From: Nanobdellati archaeon
Lineage (GTDB): Archaea > B1Sed10-29 > JAGVWA01
Direction: 5' to 3'
Length of the DNA stretch: 39,572 nt
NCBI GenBank assembly: GCA_018304505.1
Contig: JAGVWA010000019.1
Location: 1 to 39,572, forward strand
Position numbers and translations under genes: made by a program. Below the pieces are notes generated by a model, which had not been told where the DNA came from, made no database searches, and worked only from the letters and a program-made list of their open reading frames with translations. Of the stretch, positions 1 to 10,500 are shown piece by piece. Position 1 is the stretch's first letter; each line of letters begins with the position of its first letter.

Positions 1-943
1 TCGAATTCACCAACCTAAAGTAAGCACTATCATTATCAAGAGTAAGATCAAATACTTCAAAGAGAGTAACCTCCAACAAACCAGAAACATTCGCCCCCGC
101 TACTGGTGTTAAATCCGTCAAATCCCACGTCGGAACAGAATTATCAACCGTAATCGACCTATTCAAATCTGTTGATGAGTTCTCATTGCCGTAAAGGTCA
201 GTTGCATTAAACACTATGTAGTATAGGCCGTCTGTCAGGCCACTCGTTGCTTGGCTACCAAGGTAAGAATAATTTGCTACTGAGCCACCCGTGGGATCAG
301 TAGTGTTTTCCATTTGGGTGTAAGCAGTTAAGTTGTTGCCTGTAGAATTCACTAAACGGAAATATACTGAGTTATTATTCTGATTCACATCTGTGAGTTC
401 AAAAGCAGTGATGTTGAATGTGCCAGAGATATTAGAGTTTACGGGTGTTAAGTCTGTCAGATCCCATGTCGGTAGTGTTGAATCAACTGTGAATGCAGGG
501 CTTATTGTTGTGTTGTATTCTGTGTTGTTGTCAGATGTGTTGATATTGAACTCATAAACGCCATCCGCATCTGCTGTTACGTTAACAGTTATCAAGAAAG
601 TGTTGTTTTGTGTAAGTACATCAGAGACATTAGTGCACACTACATATGCACCGCTTTGATTACAGGTGTAATTCCCATCATTTATGCTTACATTGTATAC
701 CTCAAAATTTGTTGAGTTTGTTGTGATGTTTATCTCCGTTATATTATGATTAGCCCCCGTGGTTATTGGCACTGTTATTTCAACTGTGAAGTTTGTTGAG
801 AGCACAGTGTGGTTCGTTTGATTCAACGTTACTGTACCAATGTCGTGTTGAGATAAACCCAGGATCGCCCAAATAATGACTACTAGTGCTAGGACAATTA
901 TCGCCTTTAGCGAATTTGATTGTAAAGTGCCCCCTCTCTCCAT
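1..943 (-). CDS. Secreted/membrane-anchored surface protein with tandem Ig-like repeats, partial (C-terminus runs off the left edge)
   Basis: My own minus-strand reading is open from ATG at 943 to base 1: MERGGTLQSNSLKAIIVLALVVIIWAILGLSQHDIGTVTLNQTNHTVLSTNFTVEI... The N-terminal TM segment is followed by N-x-S/T-rich beta-type sequence with two copies of a 'PTWDLTDLTPV' unit. Missing from the ORF track because no stop codon falls inside the window. Confidence 0.85.
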   Translation of the reverse strand, partial: MERGGTLQSNSLKAIIVLALVVIIWAILGLSQHDIGTVTLNQTNHTVLSTNFTVEITVPITTGANHNITEINITTNSTNFEVYNVSINDGNYTCNQSGAYVVCTNVSDVLTQNNTFLITVNVTADADGVYEFNINTSDNNTEYNTTISPAFTVDSTLPTWDLTDLTPVNSNISGTFNITAFELTDVNQNNNSVYFRLVNSTGNNLTAYTQMENTTDPTGGSVANYSYLGSQATSGLTDGLYYIVFNATDLYGNENSSTDLNRSITVDNSVPTWDLTDLTPVAGANVSGLLEVTLFEVFDLTLDNDSAYFRLVNS

Positions 944-1172
944 TTAATAACCCAAATTCTTAATTGTTACTATCAACTTGAGAAAATCAGATTTTGTTTG
1001 CATGCATACATTTCTTAACTTTTCCAATATATAAACTAGTCTAAACCACGAATTGGTAGTTACAGATAAGGTATAAACGCGGGGTCCCGAAATTTTTTCA
1101 TAACAGCCAACCGACTTATAATAATACAGTATAATAACACATTTAATATACGACAACGCACACAGGAAAACC

Positions 1173-1742
1173 ATGGGCTTTGATGAGGAAAAGAAAAACG
1201 CGCTTGGAAAACTGAACACTGCGCTGGCTGCAGAGAAAGTCGATGGAGGCATGCTGCCTTTAATCGAAATCATCAACAGCAAGCCAAATTTGTTTACAAG
1301 CAGCTCATGCTATGGCCGCATAGTGATTTTTGATTCTCCAAATAAAACGAAGGAAGACACCGCGTTTGTCGCGAAGTGGCACCGCCAGGTGGGGTTTGAC
1401 GAAGTGAGAAAAACGCTAGACTCGGCAGCCGGTGGCGACTTGTGGTTCCGCATGGAGGGCTTCATTCTGCACATTTCCTGCCGCGACATCGAAACAGCGG
1501 GGCGCGTTTTGGAACTAAAAACAAAACTTGGGCTGAAGCGCGGCGGCATATTTCATGTTTCTGACGATCGCGTTCAGATTGAGTTGGTGAGCACTCTAAA
1601 GATGGACTTGCCTGTAAAACACAATGGCACAATGCTTGTCTCAGATGAGTACCTGAAAACCATTATCAACGAGGCCAATGTGAAAATGCAGCGCAACTCT
1701 GAGGATGTTGAGAAATTGAAAAGCGAACTGGGCAAACTCTAA
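1173..1742 (+). CDS. taw3: tRNA wybutosine-synthesizing protein 3 family (Taw3/TYW3) methyltransferase
   Basis: 189-aa ORF with TYW3-like motifs: 'FTSSSCYGRIVIFD', 'LWFRMEGFILHISCRDIETAGRVLELKTKLGLKRGGIFHVSDDRVQIELVST'. AGGA-type RBS upstream. Confidence 0.9.
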   Translation: MGFDEEKKNALGKLNTALAAEKVDGGMLPLIEIINSKPNLFTSSSCYGRIVIFDSPNKTKEDTAFVAKWHRQVGFDEVRKTLDSAAGGDLWFRMEGFILHISCRDIETAGRVLELKTKLGLKRGGIFHVSDDRVQIELVSTLKMDLPVKHNGTMLVSDEYLKTIINEANVKMQRNSEDVEKLKSELGKL

Positions 1743-1783
1743 CCCGTGTTTCCTAAACTGCCCCCTAACCCTTCTGCTGTTTC

Positions 1784-2815
1784 CTAAACCTTGAATCGCA
1801 GGAAGCCGGCGATGTTTTGGAAGGCCTTGAGTTTCTGCGACGCCTCGTTTTCGTGCGAGATGATCATGACATTTGTTTTCATTTTGCTTGCGAGGCTCAG
1901 TAGTTCCTCAATGGGCTCGCGCTGCTCGAAAAGCAGCGTGTCGAGAAACATGATCTTGCCTGCAGCGCCCATTTCGACTGCTTTTTTCACATCGGTGTAG
2001 CCCCTGACTGTCATTCCAGTGCCGCGCGCAACCTCTTCTATAAACTCCTCGATGACCTTGGTTTCCTCATTAAAACGATAGTCCCTGATGAGTTTTTCCA
2101 GCGCGTCTGTTTTTATTAATTCGAACACCGCCTGCTTTCCTGTGTTGCCCGTCGGCGTAATAATGACCTTGCTAGCGATTTTCGGGTGGTGCTCTTTCAA
2201 GAACTCGTGCAGGTTCTCGCGTTCGAATCCCGGGCCTGCGACAACGAACTGCTCAACCTCTGGTAATGACGAAAGAATTTCCTCGTAATACTTGTTCTTG
2301 AGCTTCTCGTCCTGCTTGTATTGCTTTCCCCCGTACTTATTGTGGATCTCGAGAATTTCATCGACGCCGTACTGGCGAATGAGGAAGAGCTCGGCCAGTT
2401 TTTCGTCTAGAACTAAGACATGGATCTTCGGCTGCTTTGCCGCATCCACGGCCTCTTTTAATCTGTCGCGTTCGTGTGCTTTCCAGCCTAGCGGTTTTTC
2501 AATGTTTATTATGTCGTTGTCCCCGACTTCGATTGTGTGGTGCAGGCCTATCTGTACAAGCTCTAGGGGCTTGCCGTCCTTGATTGTGCCGAGGATCCGG
2601 AGCTTGCCAGAGTCCTTGTGGAACTCTGCTTTCTCAACATCCACGGTAATGAAAACCGGCTTCCTGTCCTTTTTCCCGTACTCTGTAACCAGCACGCGGA
2701 GGGACTGTGCGCTAACCACGTCATTCTTTGTTATGATTTTTTCGAGGTGCCAGAGGTCTTCGAGTATCTGGGTCTTGATTTTGTATGTGTTCTCGAACCT
2801 TGATAAGATCTGCAT
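1784..2815 (-). CDS. pelA: mRNA surveillance protein Pelota / Dom34
   Basis: Pelota-like sequence 'MQILSRFENTYKIKTQILEDLWHLEKIITKNDVV...' through 'ARGTGMTVRGYTDVKKAVEMGAAGKIMFLDTLLF'. The track ORF extends to 3055, but Pelota homology starts at the ATG at 2815, with a TTTAAA-type TATA about 25 nt upstream. Confidence 0.92.
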   Translation of the reverse strand: MQILSRFENTYKIKTQILEDLWHLEKIITKNDVVSAQSLRVLVTEYGKKDRKPVFITVDVEKAEFHKDSGKLRILGTIKDGKPLELVQIGLHHTIEVGDNDIINIEKPLGWKAHERDRLKEAVDAAKQPKIHVLVLDEKLAELFLIRQYGVDEILEIHNKYGGKQYKQDEKLKNKYYEEILSSLPEVEQFVVAGPGFERENLHEFLKEHHPKIASKVIITPTGNTGKQAVFELIKTDALEKLIRDYRFNEETKVIEEFIEEVARGTGMTVRGYTDVKKAVEMGAAGKIMFLDTLLFEQREPIEELLSLASKMKTNVMIISHENEASQKLKAFQNIAGFLRFKV

Positions 2816-2947
2816 TGTAAAGTTAAGTGGCGCTGTGTTTAAAAAAGTCACTTGCCACCTGTGAGTCATGCCCAAGATAGATACCAGTCGTGGTAGTCTT
2901 CCCGTTCTCACCAGATTGATTGAAGGGCAGAAAAAATAGATTGGGGG

Positions 2948-2968
2948 CTGGGCCTTTTTTTGGCCCAG
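2948..2968 (-). terminator. Hairpin terminator candidate downstream of the 518-aa surface protein gene
   Basis: Perfect inverted repeat CTGGGCC-T7-GGCCCAG (2948-2954/2962-2968); on the minus strand it is followed by a T-rich tract (ATCTATTTTTT). Confidence 0.5.
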
Positions 2969-3005
2969 TTCAAAACGGGTTTTTGGTTTTAGTTGTTTTA
3001 CAGCT

Positions 3006-4562
3006 TTACAGCCTTCTTGACACGTCGGTTCTTCTTCGCAGGAATACGACTGCAAGTATCACAATGGCAACAACTGCTGCAACGCCTAGTGTGAAGGTGT
3101 AGTCTGTTGCTGCGCTTGGCGCGATTGCAGTACTTGGCGTTGTTGCTGCACCTGTTGCGTCGCTGCCTGTTGTGTCCTCTGTTGGTATTACTGCTATGAC
3201 GTCCCCAGAGATGGCTGTTGATTGTGACTGGCCAGATGGGGTTGTTTCTTCAGTTGTTTCTGCTGTAGTTGCTGGCGTCACTGCTGGTGTTTTTTCTCCA
3301 ATCGCGAACGTCGAGAAACCTGGCGAGACTGCGCTGAGGTAAACGTTGGTGTCGTCTGAATTCAGGACTGTGGTTGTTAACTCGCTCCACTTGTCAGAGG
3401 CATACCTGTAAAGGGCTACCTTGTCCTGTGTCACTCCATTTTCGGTGAGCCACGCCTTTGTTACCTGGAACTTGAGGGTTGCTTCCTTTACGTCGGTTGT
3501 TGCGAACCCTGCTGGCGTGATTTCGATGTAGCTATATATCTTGCCCGTGCTTACTGGGTCCTGGGCTATTGCAGATGGCTTGGCCTTGAGTTTTGCTACT
3601 GTTAGGTTTGCGCCTGCAGGTATTGCGTTTTCTGCTGTTAATTGAATTTCACTGACACCTACTTTGTCTACTGCAATGGGGGCTATTGTTATTGTTTGCT
3701 TTGCACCCGCAGCTGTTGCTGTTAGTGCATTCTTTACGCTGGTTGCGACATTAGAGGCCCCATCGCCGCCTCCGCCACCGCCTCCACCACCGGTTGTGGT
3801 TGTGGTTGTGGTGGTTGTGCCACCGCTGATGGTGATTGACTGTGTTTGGCTTGTAGAGGTCTTTGATTCGCTATTGTAAGTGTATCCAAATGACACAGAA
3901 GCTGTGCATGTTCCTGACGAACTCGGCACGTCAATGTCCCATGAGACTGTCCTTGATGAGGCGCCTGAAATGTCGCCAGTGCTAACTGCAGCCGTGCTAC
4001 CTGAATTTAATGTGCACGTGCCAAGGCTTAGCGTTGCTGTCCCTGAACTTGCTGTTGCAGTTCCGGTATTTGAAATCGTTGCAGAGACCGTTGCTGTTGA
4101 GGACGCGCTAGCGCTTGACGGCGTTATTGAGTAGCTGAACGTTGGCGCGCTCTGCACTGTCACTGTTTGCGATTCTGTTGATTCAGATCCTACACTTGTG
4201 CCTGAAGCTGTAACGATGAACGTATGCGAGCCTGAACTTGTGGCTGTCAGGGAATAGGTTTTTGAAGTGCTGCCGCTGGCTGCCAGGTTTCCAAAGGACT
4301 GCGTGCTTGTGCCAGACAACCACGTTGTGGAATCACTGGACGCTATGGCTCCTGAGACAGAGTTGATGGTCTGGCTGCCGAGGTTAGTTATTGTTACTGT
4401 AACCGACAGTGTTCCTCCTTCGGAAACTGTTTCAGCGTTGCTTACCTCGATTTGGAATGTGCTTCCAGTGTATATATACGCCAGTGCGGGGTTTACCGCC
4501 AGTAAGGCGAGTGTTGCCAGTGCAATTATGGCTTTTGTCGATATTGATTTTGTTGAATTCAT
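3006..4562 (-). CDS. Secreted surface protein with Ig/CARDB-like N-terminal domains, Thr/Gly linker, PGF-pre-PGF-like domain and C-terminal TM anchor
   Basis: Sec-type signal peptide (MNSTKSISTKAIIALATLALLAVNPALA), poly-Thr/poly-Gly linker, PGF-pre-PGF-like segment ('VGVSEIQLTAENAIPAGANLTVAKL...SPGFSTFAIGEK'), TM and RRR at the C-terminus. Confidence 0.85.
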   Translation of the reverse strand: MNSTKSISTKAIIALATLALLAVNPALAYIYTGSTFQIEVSNAETVSEGGTLSVTVTITNLGSQTINSVSGAIASSDSTTWLSGTSTQSFGNLAASGSTSKTYSLTATSSGSHTFIVTASGTSVGSESTESQTVTVQSAPTFSYSITPSSASASSTATVSATISNTGTATASSGTATLSLGTCTLNSGSTAAVSTGDISGASSRTVSWDIDVPSSSGTCTASVSFGYTYNSESKTSTSQTQSITISGGTTTTTTTTTGGGGGGGGGDGASNVATSVKNALTATAAGAKQTITIAPIAVDKVGVSEIQLTAENAIPAGANLTVAKLKAKPSAIAQDPVSTGKIYSYIEITPAGFATTDVKEATLKFQVTKAWLTENGVTQDKVALYRYASDKWSELTTTVLNSDDTNVYLSAVSPGFSTFAIGEKTPAVTPATTAETTEETTPSGQSQSTAISGDVIAVIPTEDTTGSDATGAATTPSTAIAPSAATDYTFTLGVAAVVAIVILAVVFLRRRTDVSRRL

Positions 4563-4577
4563 TTTTCATCATCTCCG

Positions 4578-7500
4578 TTAAGCTGCCGTTGTCACGTTGA
4601 ACGGCCCAGTTTCTGCACAGTTGCTTCTCGCGTCGCATGCCGTGATGTTGTACCAATACAGCGTGCTTGGCAGTATTGACACATCTGTTACTGTGGTGTT
4701 AAATGACGCTTGGTAGTTGTTACCTACCCAGCCAGAGTTGATCAGGGACGCGTTTAGCGTGTTGCCCAAGCTTGTTGAGTTGCCCCACTTGATTGTTGTT
4801 GTTCCGAGGCTCGTGTCGTCTGTGAAGTTAAAGTACACCCAGAAGCTCGAGTTGCTGTCAGAGCCGTTCTCCAGCAGATTTATTGTTGGCTGTGCGGTGT
4901 CGTTGATGCTTATCGACATCCACGTGTAGAGGTTCGGGAAGTTGTTGGAGTTCACCTTGAACGACAAGGACTGGGTGCCTATTGCTGTTGACGCGTTTTG
5001 GCCCTGCGCGACCGTGAAGTTGAATATTGCCGAGGCTGAGCTGCCTGCAGTCACGTCACCAATGGTTATGGTTAGCGGCGTGTCGTTCACCATGTATCCA
5101 TAGTTCAGCATCCATGAGCTGTCAAACAATGCTGTGACGTTTTCAGCTGTTGGGCTGCCTGCCGGGTTTTCCACTGTCAGGTTCACGAAGAATGCCTGGC
5201 CTATGCCTACGGGGGTCTGGTTTACTTGTATGCTTGTTAAGCGGAGCGTGGCTTCTGCTGTGTTTGCCCATGCCCACCAGTACAGGATTGACTCGTTGGT
5301 GTAGTTCACAGTGCCCATGATGTTGATGCCTCCCGTGGGCCAGCCTGTTGTCGTGGTAATGTTCACAGTGGCTACGCCGTTGCTTGTTGTTCCTACTGTG
5401 GAACTCCAGTTTGATAGTAGCTGCATTCCTTGGCTTGGGCTGTAAGTCTCGAGCCTATACACAGACACATTTCCGACTGCTTGCGCGTCTGTCAGTGGCG
5501 TTGAGTAGTCGCTGCCGAACAGTGTCACGTTTAGCGATATTGTTTCTGTTGATTGGTAGCTTGACTGCATTGGCGATGTTACCCAGGCGCTGCCCCAGAT
5601 GCTGAACCTTGGCAGCTGCACTGAAGTGAAGCTTCCGTTCGACAATTGCAGCTGAACTGTGCCGTTGTATTCTGTCCAACCTGTTACTGGCCAGTACCCG
5701 TTAGGTGCTGCTACCTGCACAACTGCCTCGCCTGTTGCAACATTCGAGTTGGCGTCAATCGGCGTCATTGTTACTTGCGTGCACTGGTTCCAGTCCCACT
5801 GCCCTATTTGGCATTGCCTGTATTCCAACGTGATGTTTCTAACTGTAACGTTTATTCCAGCGCCTGCGGATGTTTTTGCCGACACGTTCAACGACACGTT
5901 CTGGTGCGGCGCAATGCTGCTGTAGTAGCTGCTGTTAGAGTACAGCGTCACTGATATCTGATCATCGTTTGTGATCCTTATCTGTATTGGCCATGATTGT
6001 GACGTCATGTTCTGTGTACCGACTAAAGCTTGGCCTGTTACCCTTACGTCATACGAAGCTGCTGCCAGTGTGGTGTTTATTGTCACTGTTTGTGCTGCTG
6101 CATCGAACACGTATGAAGAGCCGTTGGCGTTGTTGTAGTCGATTCTTGTTCCATCACGCTTTTCCAACCGTACTCGTGTAACCTCTGTGAGGTTGATCTG
6201 CTGCATTCCCATGCCTGGACCGCCTTCGATTTGCGCCATCAATTGTATTGTGATGTTCTCGCCCGGAGAGTACAGTGCTGAAGGGCGTTGCGGCATTGCG
6301 AATAATTCGAAGCTGCTTACCTCAAACCATGCCTCAGCCGTGGTTATTAGGCCGGTTAATGTTTGGTTGGCCCTGAGCTTCATTACGTATTGCCCTGTTG
6401 GTACATTGACTAAGGACACGTTCATCTGAGCCCAGCTCGTGATGTTCACTGGAGTGTATGTGTAGTGCGTTCCCTGTGTCAATGTAGTGCCTGTTTGTTG
6501 GTTTCTTATTGACTCTATTGTTATTGTTATGTTGCCTCCAACTACCTCTCCACCGCCCCTGTTGTAGACTTGCAAGTTCGGCGTTACCGTGTCAGTCGGG
6601 AGGTGCTTGTACTTCTGTGTCCATGAGTAGAAGTCAAATGGCCGGATGCCGAAGAATATCTCAACCCTTCTTGACTGCCCATTTGCTGGGTCTGCCAGTG
6701 TCACATACACGCGGTAGTCTCCCTGTGGCCACGTGAAACCGCTGCCAGGGGATAAAGTTATGTTTGTGTTTGAGCCGTCAAATATTTTTGTTGTTGAATA
6801 ACTTGAGGAGCTGACTGTGCCTGATGATCCGCCTTCTAGCGAATAGTACGTGACATTTACGCTAGACACCGTAAGGTTGATTGGCTGCGTGCCGAATGTT
6901 CCATTGGCCTTATAGGCATTCGCGACTATTGTTATGTTTGAGTTTGGCGAGAATTGGTATGCACTCCAACCGGTTGATGGATCTACAGCCCATGCATATA
7001 CCTCGAAGGCCTTGATGCTGAACCACATGTCTGTGGTGACTGAGTTGCCTGATTCGTCTGTAGCGTTCAGCGTGGCGACATATTCCCCTTCTTCCAGAGA
7101 ACCCGATAATTCTATGGTGAGGTTTCCTTGCCCAGTGGTGTTTCCAACAATCACTGCTGGCGTTGCCGTGTATAAGCTAGCGTTGTTGGCTCCTTTAGAG
7201 AACCCTGACGAGTAGCTGACGCGCCTTAGGCTCGACACTGAAACTGTGACGTTTTCGTTGTACGGTGTTGACATCCAGCCCCCGTCTGCGGAGTAGGCAT
7301 TCAATTGGACAGACATGTTTGATCCGGGCTGGAAGCTCCAGCCGTTGGCCCATGCCCAGAATTGGAAGGCCCTAACGTCGAAGTATCCCCATGCCTGTTC
7401 TACATTTCCAGCAGCGTCCTCGAACTTGGCCATGACGTTGTGGCTTCCTGTTTCCCAGCCGCCGCTCTTTGTTAAGTTCATTGTGCCGTTTCCAGTAGGC

Positions 7501-10500
7501 AGAGCTGTGTTGCTCCAGGTGACATTTGTTACTTGAGATGTTTGGAAAGTGGAGTAGTCCCACTTCATTACCTGCGTTTCAGTTGCTGTAACATTAACGT
7601 AGTCTGATGGCGACAGTGAGACGCCGCCCCACACAGCCCATGGCGCGATTTTTGTTGCTTGCACATTATACGAAATGTCCTCGCTTGGCTTGAATGTCCA
7701 TCTCCAATTCTGTGTTTGCATCTGCACGTAGAATGCCTTGACTTGGAAGAATATGAAGCCCGTGTCGGTGTTTCCTGATGCGTCAGTGACCTTGACTGTT
7801 GCCAAATAGTCACCCGTGTCCCAAGTGCTTGTCGGGACTATGGTTATTGAAGCGTTGCCCGTGCCGCTTGTTGTTGCTGTCTCAGCACTATAGCTGCTTG
7901 CTGCAACGTCTTCTGGCGGGAAGGCCATCTTCTTTATCGAGTCAATCGTTACAGTGGCCCCTGAAAGCGCTGTTCCGTTCGTATATTGTGCCATTACGTC
8001 TATCGGTATTGAGTCGCTCGGCGTGTATGTGAATTTCCAGTTCTGTGGCTGCACCTGCACCCAGAAATTCTTTACCTCAAAAAAGGCACTGCCTGTGTCG
8101 GTTGTTGTTCCTGAGGTTGCGCGGATTGCGAACCTGTGGAATCCGCTGCTCCAGCCGCCTGCTGGCGCTGGCACTACTACGGAGCACTCAGAACTCATGC
8201 CCATACCAGCGCTGGTTGTACAGTTCTGCGGTGTTATTGTGATTTCCTTTGGCGGCCACACGAATTCTCCGGGTTTACCCTCATACAACGCCTTTGTTAC
8301 GTTGACGTTAACGCCGTTGACGCCCATCCAGTTTTCAGGGTCGTACACTGAAACTGTTAGGTTAACGCCGTCGGTGCTGCCTATGAAGTAGCCCCCGTAG
8401 CCGTAGTTGTTGCTCTGTGAGCCGTTTCTCTGGGCCCATCCCCATACCATGTAGTTCCTCACTTCGAAAAATCCAGCTCCTAGATCTTCTCCCCCAGTCT
8501 GGTCTACTGCTTTTAGCTCAACCATATATGGACCGCCGTCCCATTGCGATGAGTGCTGTAACGTGATGCTCGCTGTGCCATCTTGGCCTGTTACTCCACT
8601 AACTGTTGCAGTCACCTTTGACGTTACGTCTTCTAGCGTGTCTGGGTTGAAGATCTTAACAACTGATAATGTGACGCCTTGTACGTTGGATCCTTCTTGG
8701 CCAAAGCCTCCGCCACTCATGAACATTCCGCCGCCTCCAGCGCCCCCTGCACTGGTCGCAGGCGTGCCGCCGCCGAAGCCGCCTGCTGGACCGAAGGCTG
8801 CCATTTCAAAGCCCTTTGTTGTAGCGGTTTTCACTTCTACCTTGAGCTTAACTTGCTGCGTTGGCTTAAATGAGTTGAACCAGAAGTTGCCTCCGTAGCC
8901 TCCACCGCCACCATACATGTTTCCGCCTGTTGTTCCGTCAAGCGATGGGAACGCGAACACGTCGTAGAGTTTCGAGAAGTAGAATGCTTCTGTAGGCACC
9001 ACTTCTGTTGTGTTGCCGTTTGTCACGTTTACTAATACCTCGAGCCTGTATGGGCCTCCCTTGGTGAGGCACGTGTAGGATATGGTCCTGTCGCTAGCGC
9101 TCGTTGTCAGATTTGTGATATTTGAAGTTAGGTCTGTGCTTTCCCTCAAGAGCTTGCTTAATGAGATTGAATTTATAGTTAAGCTTGAGTTTCCGCTAGC
9201 CTCTGCCCTGATCTGGAACCTGCAGGTTTCGCCTGCCTTTTGTATCCGCTTGGTCTTGTTCTGGTCGTCTATTGGAGTTAGGGTTGCGAATGCCGATTGG
9301 ACCCTGAAGTAGTCGGTTGCCTTAGCTATGTTACCTGAATCATTAGCTGTTACCTCAAGCTTGTACTGGCCCGCCGTTGTGGGGGCTGTAAATGTGAGGT
9401 CATACGTACCTGCAACGTGACTCTTGTTTGTGACGTTCAGCACTGCTGTTTTGCCTTTGTAAACCACTGCCGTGATCTGGTTTAATGTTGAAGCTGCCTG
9501 GCCACCGACAATGATCTTGCTCCTATTTGTGGCGTTTATTGCCTCTAGTGTGTAAGTAAACAGCCCTCCGCCAAACATGCCTCCTGTGAGGCCCTTGGTT
9601 TGCGTCTTCCTGTTTAACCTTAGTACTAATGCTTGAACCCTGAATGACACTGTGACTTCCTTTGTCTCATTTTCCCTTGTTGCGCTGATTGTTGCGCCGA
9701 AGTCTCCTGCGACTGTCGGCGTGTAGTTTACCGTGTACACTCCGGTAGTTGATGAATCAGCTGTGAACGTCACTGTGGTGGTGTTTCCTCCCGGAATGAC
9801 TATGGTTCCTGTTACCGTTGCTGACACGCCCGAGCCTGTGCTTAGCGAGCTTGTTTTGGCCCTTAGTGTAACTACAGAGCTTGACGGGAACACGAAGCCC
9901 TCATTGCCATTGGAGTCCCGTGCAGACGCAGTCACGCCAAATGTACCGATCTTGAACGTGGTGCCTGCCTCATATTCGTTAATGAAAACGTTCATTACGC
10001 CAGCGTAGCTGCTAGGCAGCGTGAATGGTGTTAGTGAGACAAGCCCTGCTGAGCCCGTGCTGTTGCTCTGTGAATTGTATGCTGTGCCGTTGGGGTATTT
10101 TGTCACGGCGGTGAATGAGTGGTTTACTGAGTTGCCCTTTGAATCAGATGCGGCAACGCTTATTATCACGTTTTCTCCGGCTGCGTAGTCGTATTTGTCC
10201 GTGTATACATAGAGGTTAGCATATGATACAACGGTTAGGTTGACTGCGTTTGATATCGAATCACTGCCATACGTCGCTGTCGCGTTCACCTGGTATTCTC
10301 CTTCCGTTCCGGGGTTGGTAAACGTCACAGAGAAGCCGCCAGTGCTGTTCGCGGTCGTGTTCGTGGTGGTGCCATTAAACACAACTGACACTGTCGCGTT
10401 ATCCGCCGCGTTTGTTGTATTATCGCTTGTGTTTAGGTAGCCGACAAAACCGACAACTGTAACGTCAGTTGAGGTGTCATATACTGATTGTTCCGACCCT

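Noticed and set aside
944-1282. 112-aa minus-strand ORF upstream of the left-edge gene
   Set aside because: Overlaps the taw3 5' end in antisense, shows low-complexity Ser/Phe content and covers the promoter region between divergent genes.
2816-3055. N-terminal extension of the Pelota ORF (track start at 3055)
   Set aside because: The extension is non-homologous and overlaps the upstream gene end and its terminator hairpin; Pelota similarity begins at the ATG at 2815.
3760-3835. Proline-rich/valine-rich plus-strand ORF 3664..3879 (PPPPPPPPPVVVVVVVVV)
   Set aside because: Antisense artefact of the Thr/Gly linker in the minus-strand surface protein.
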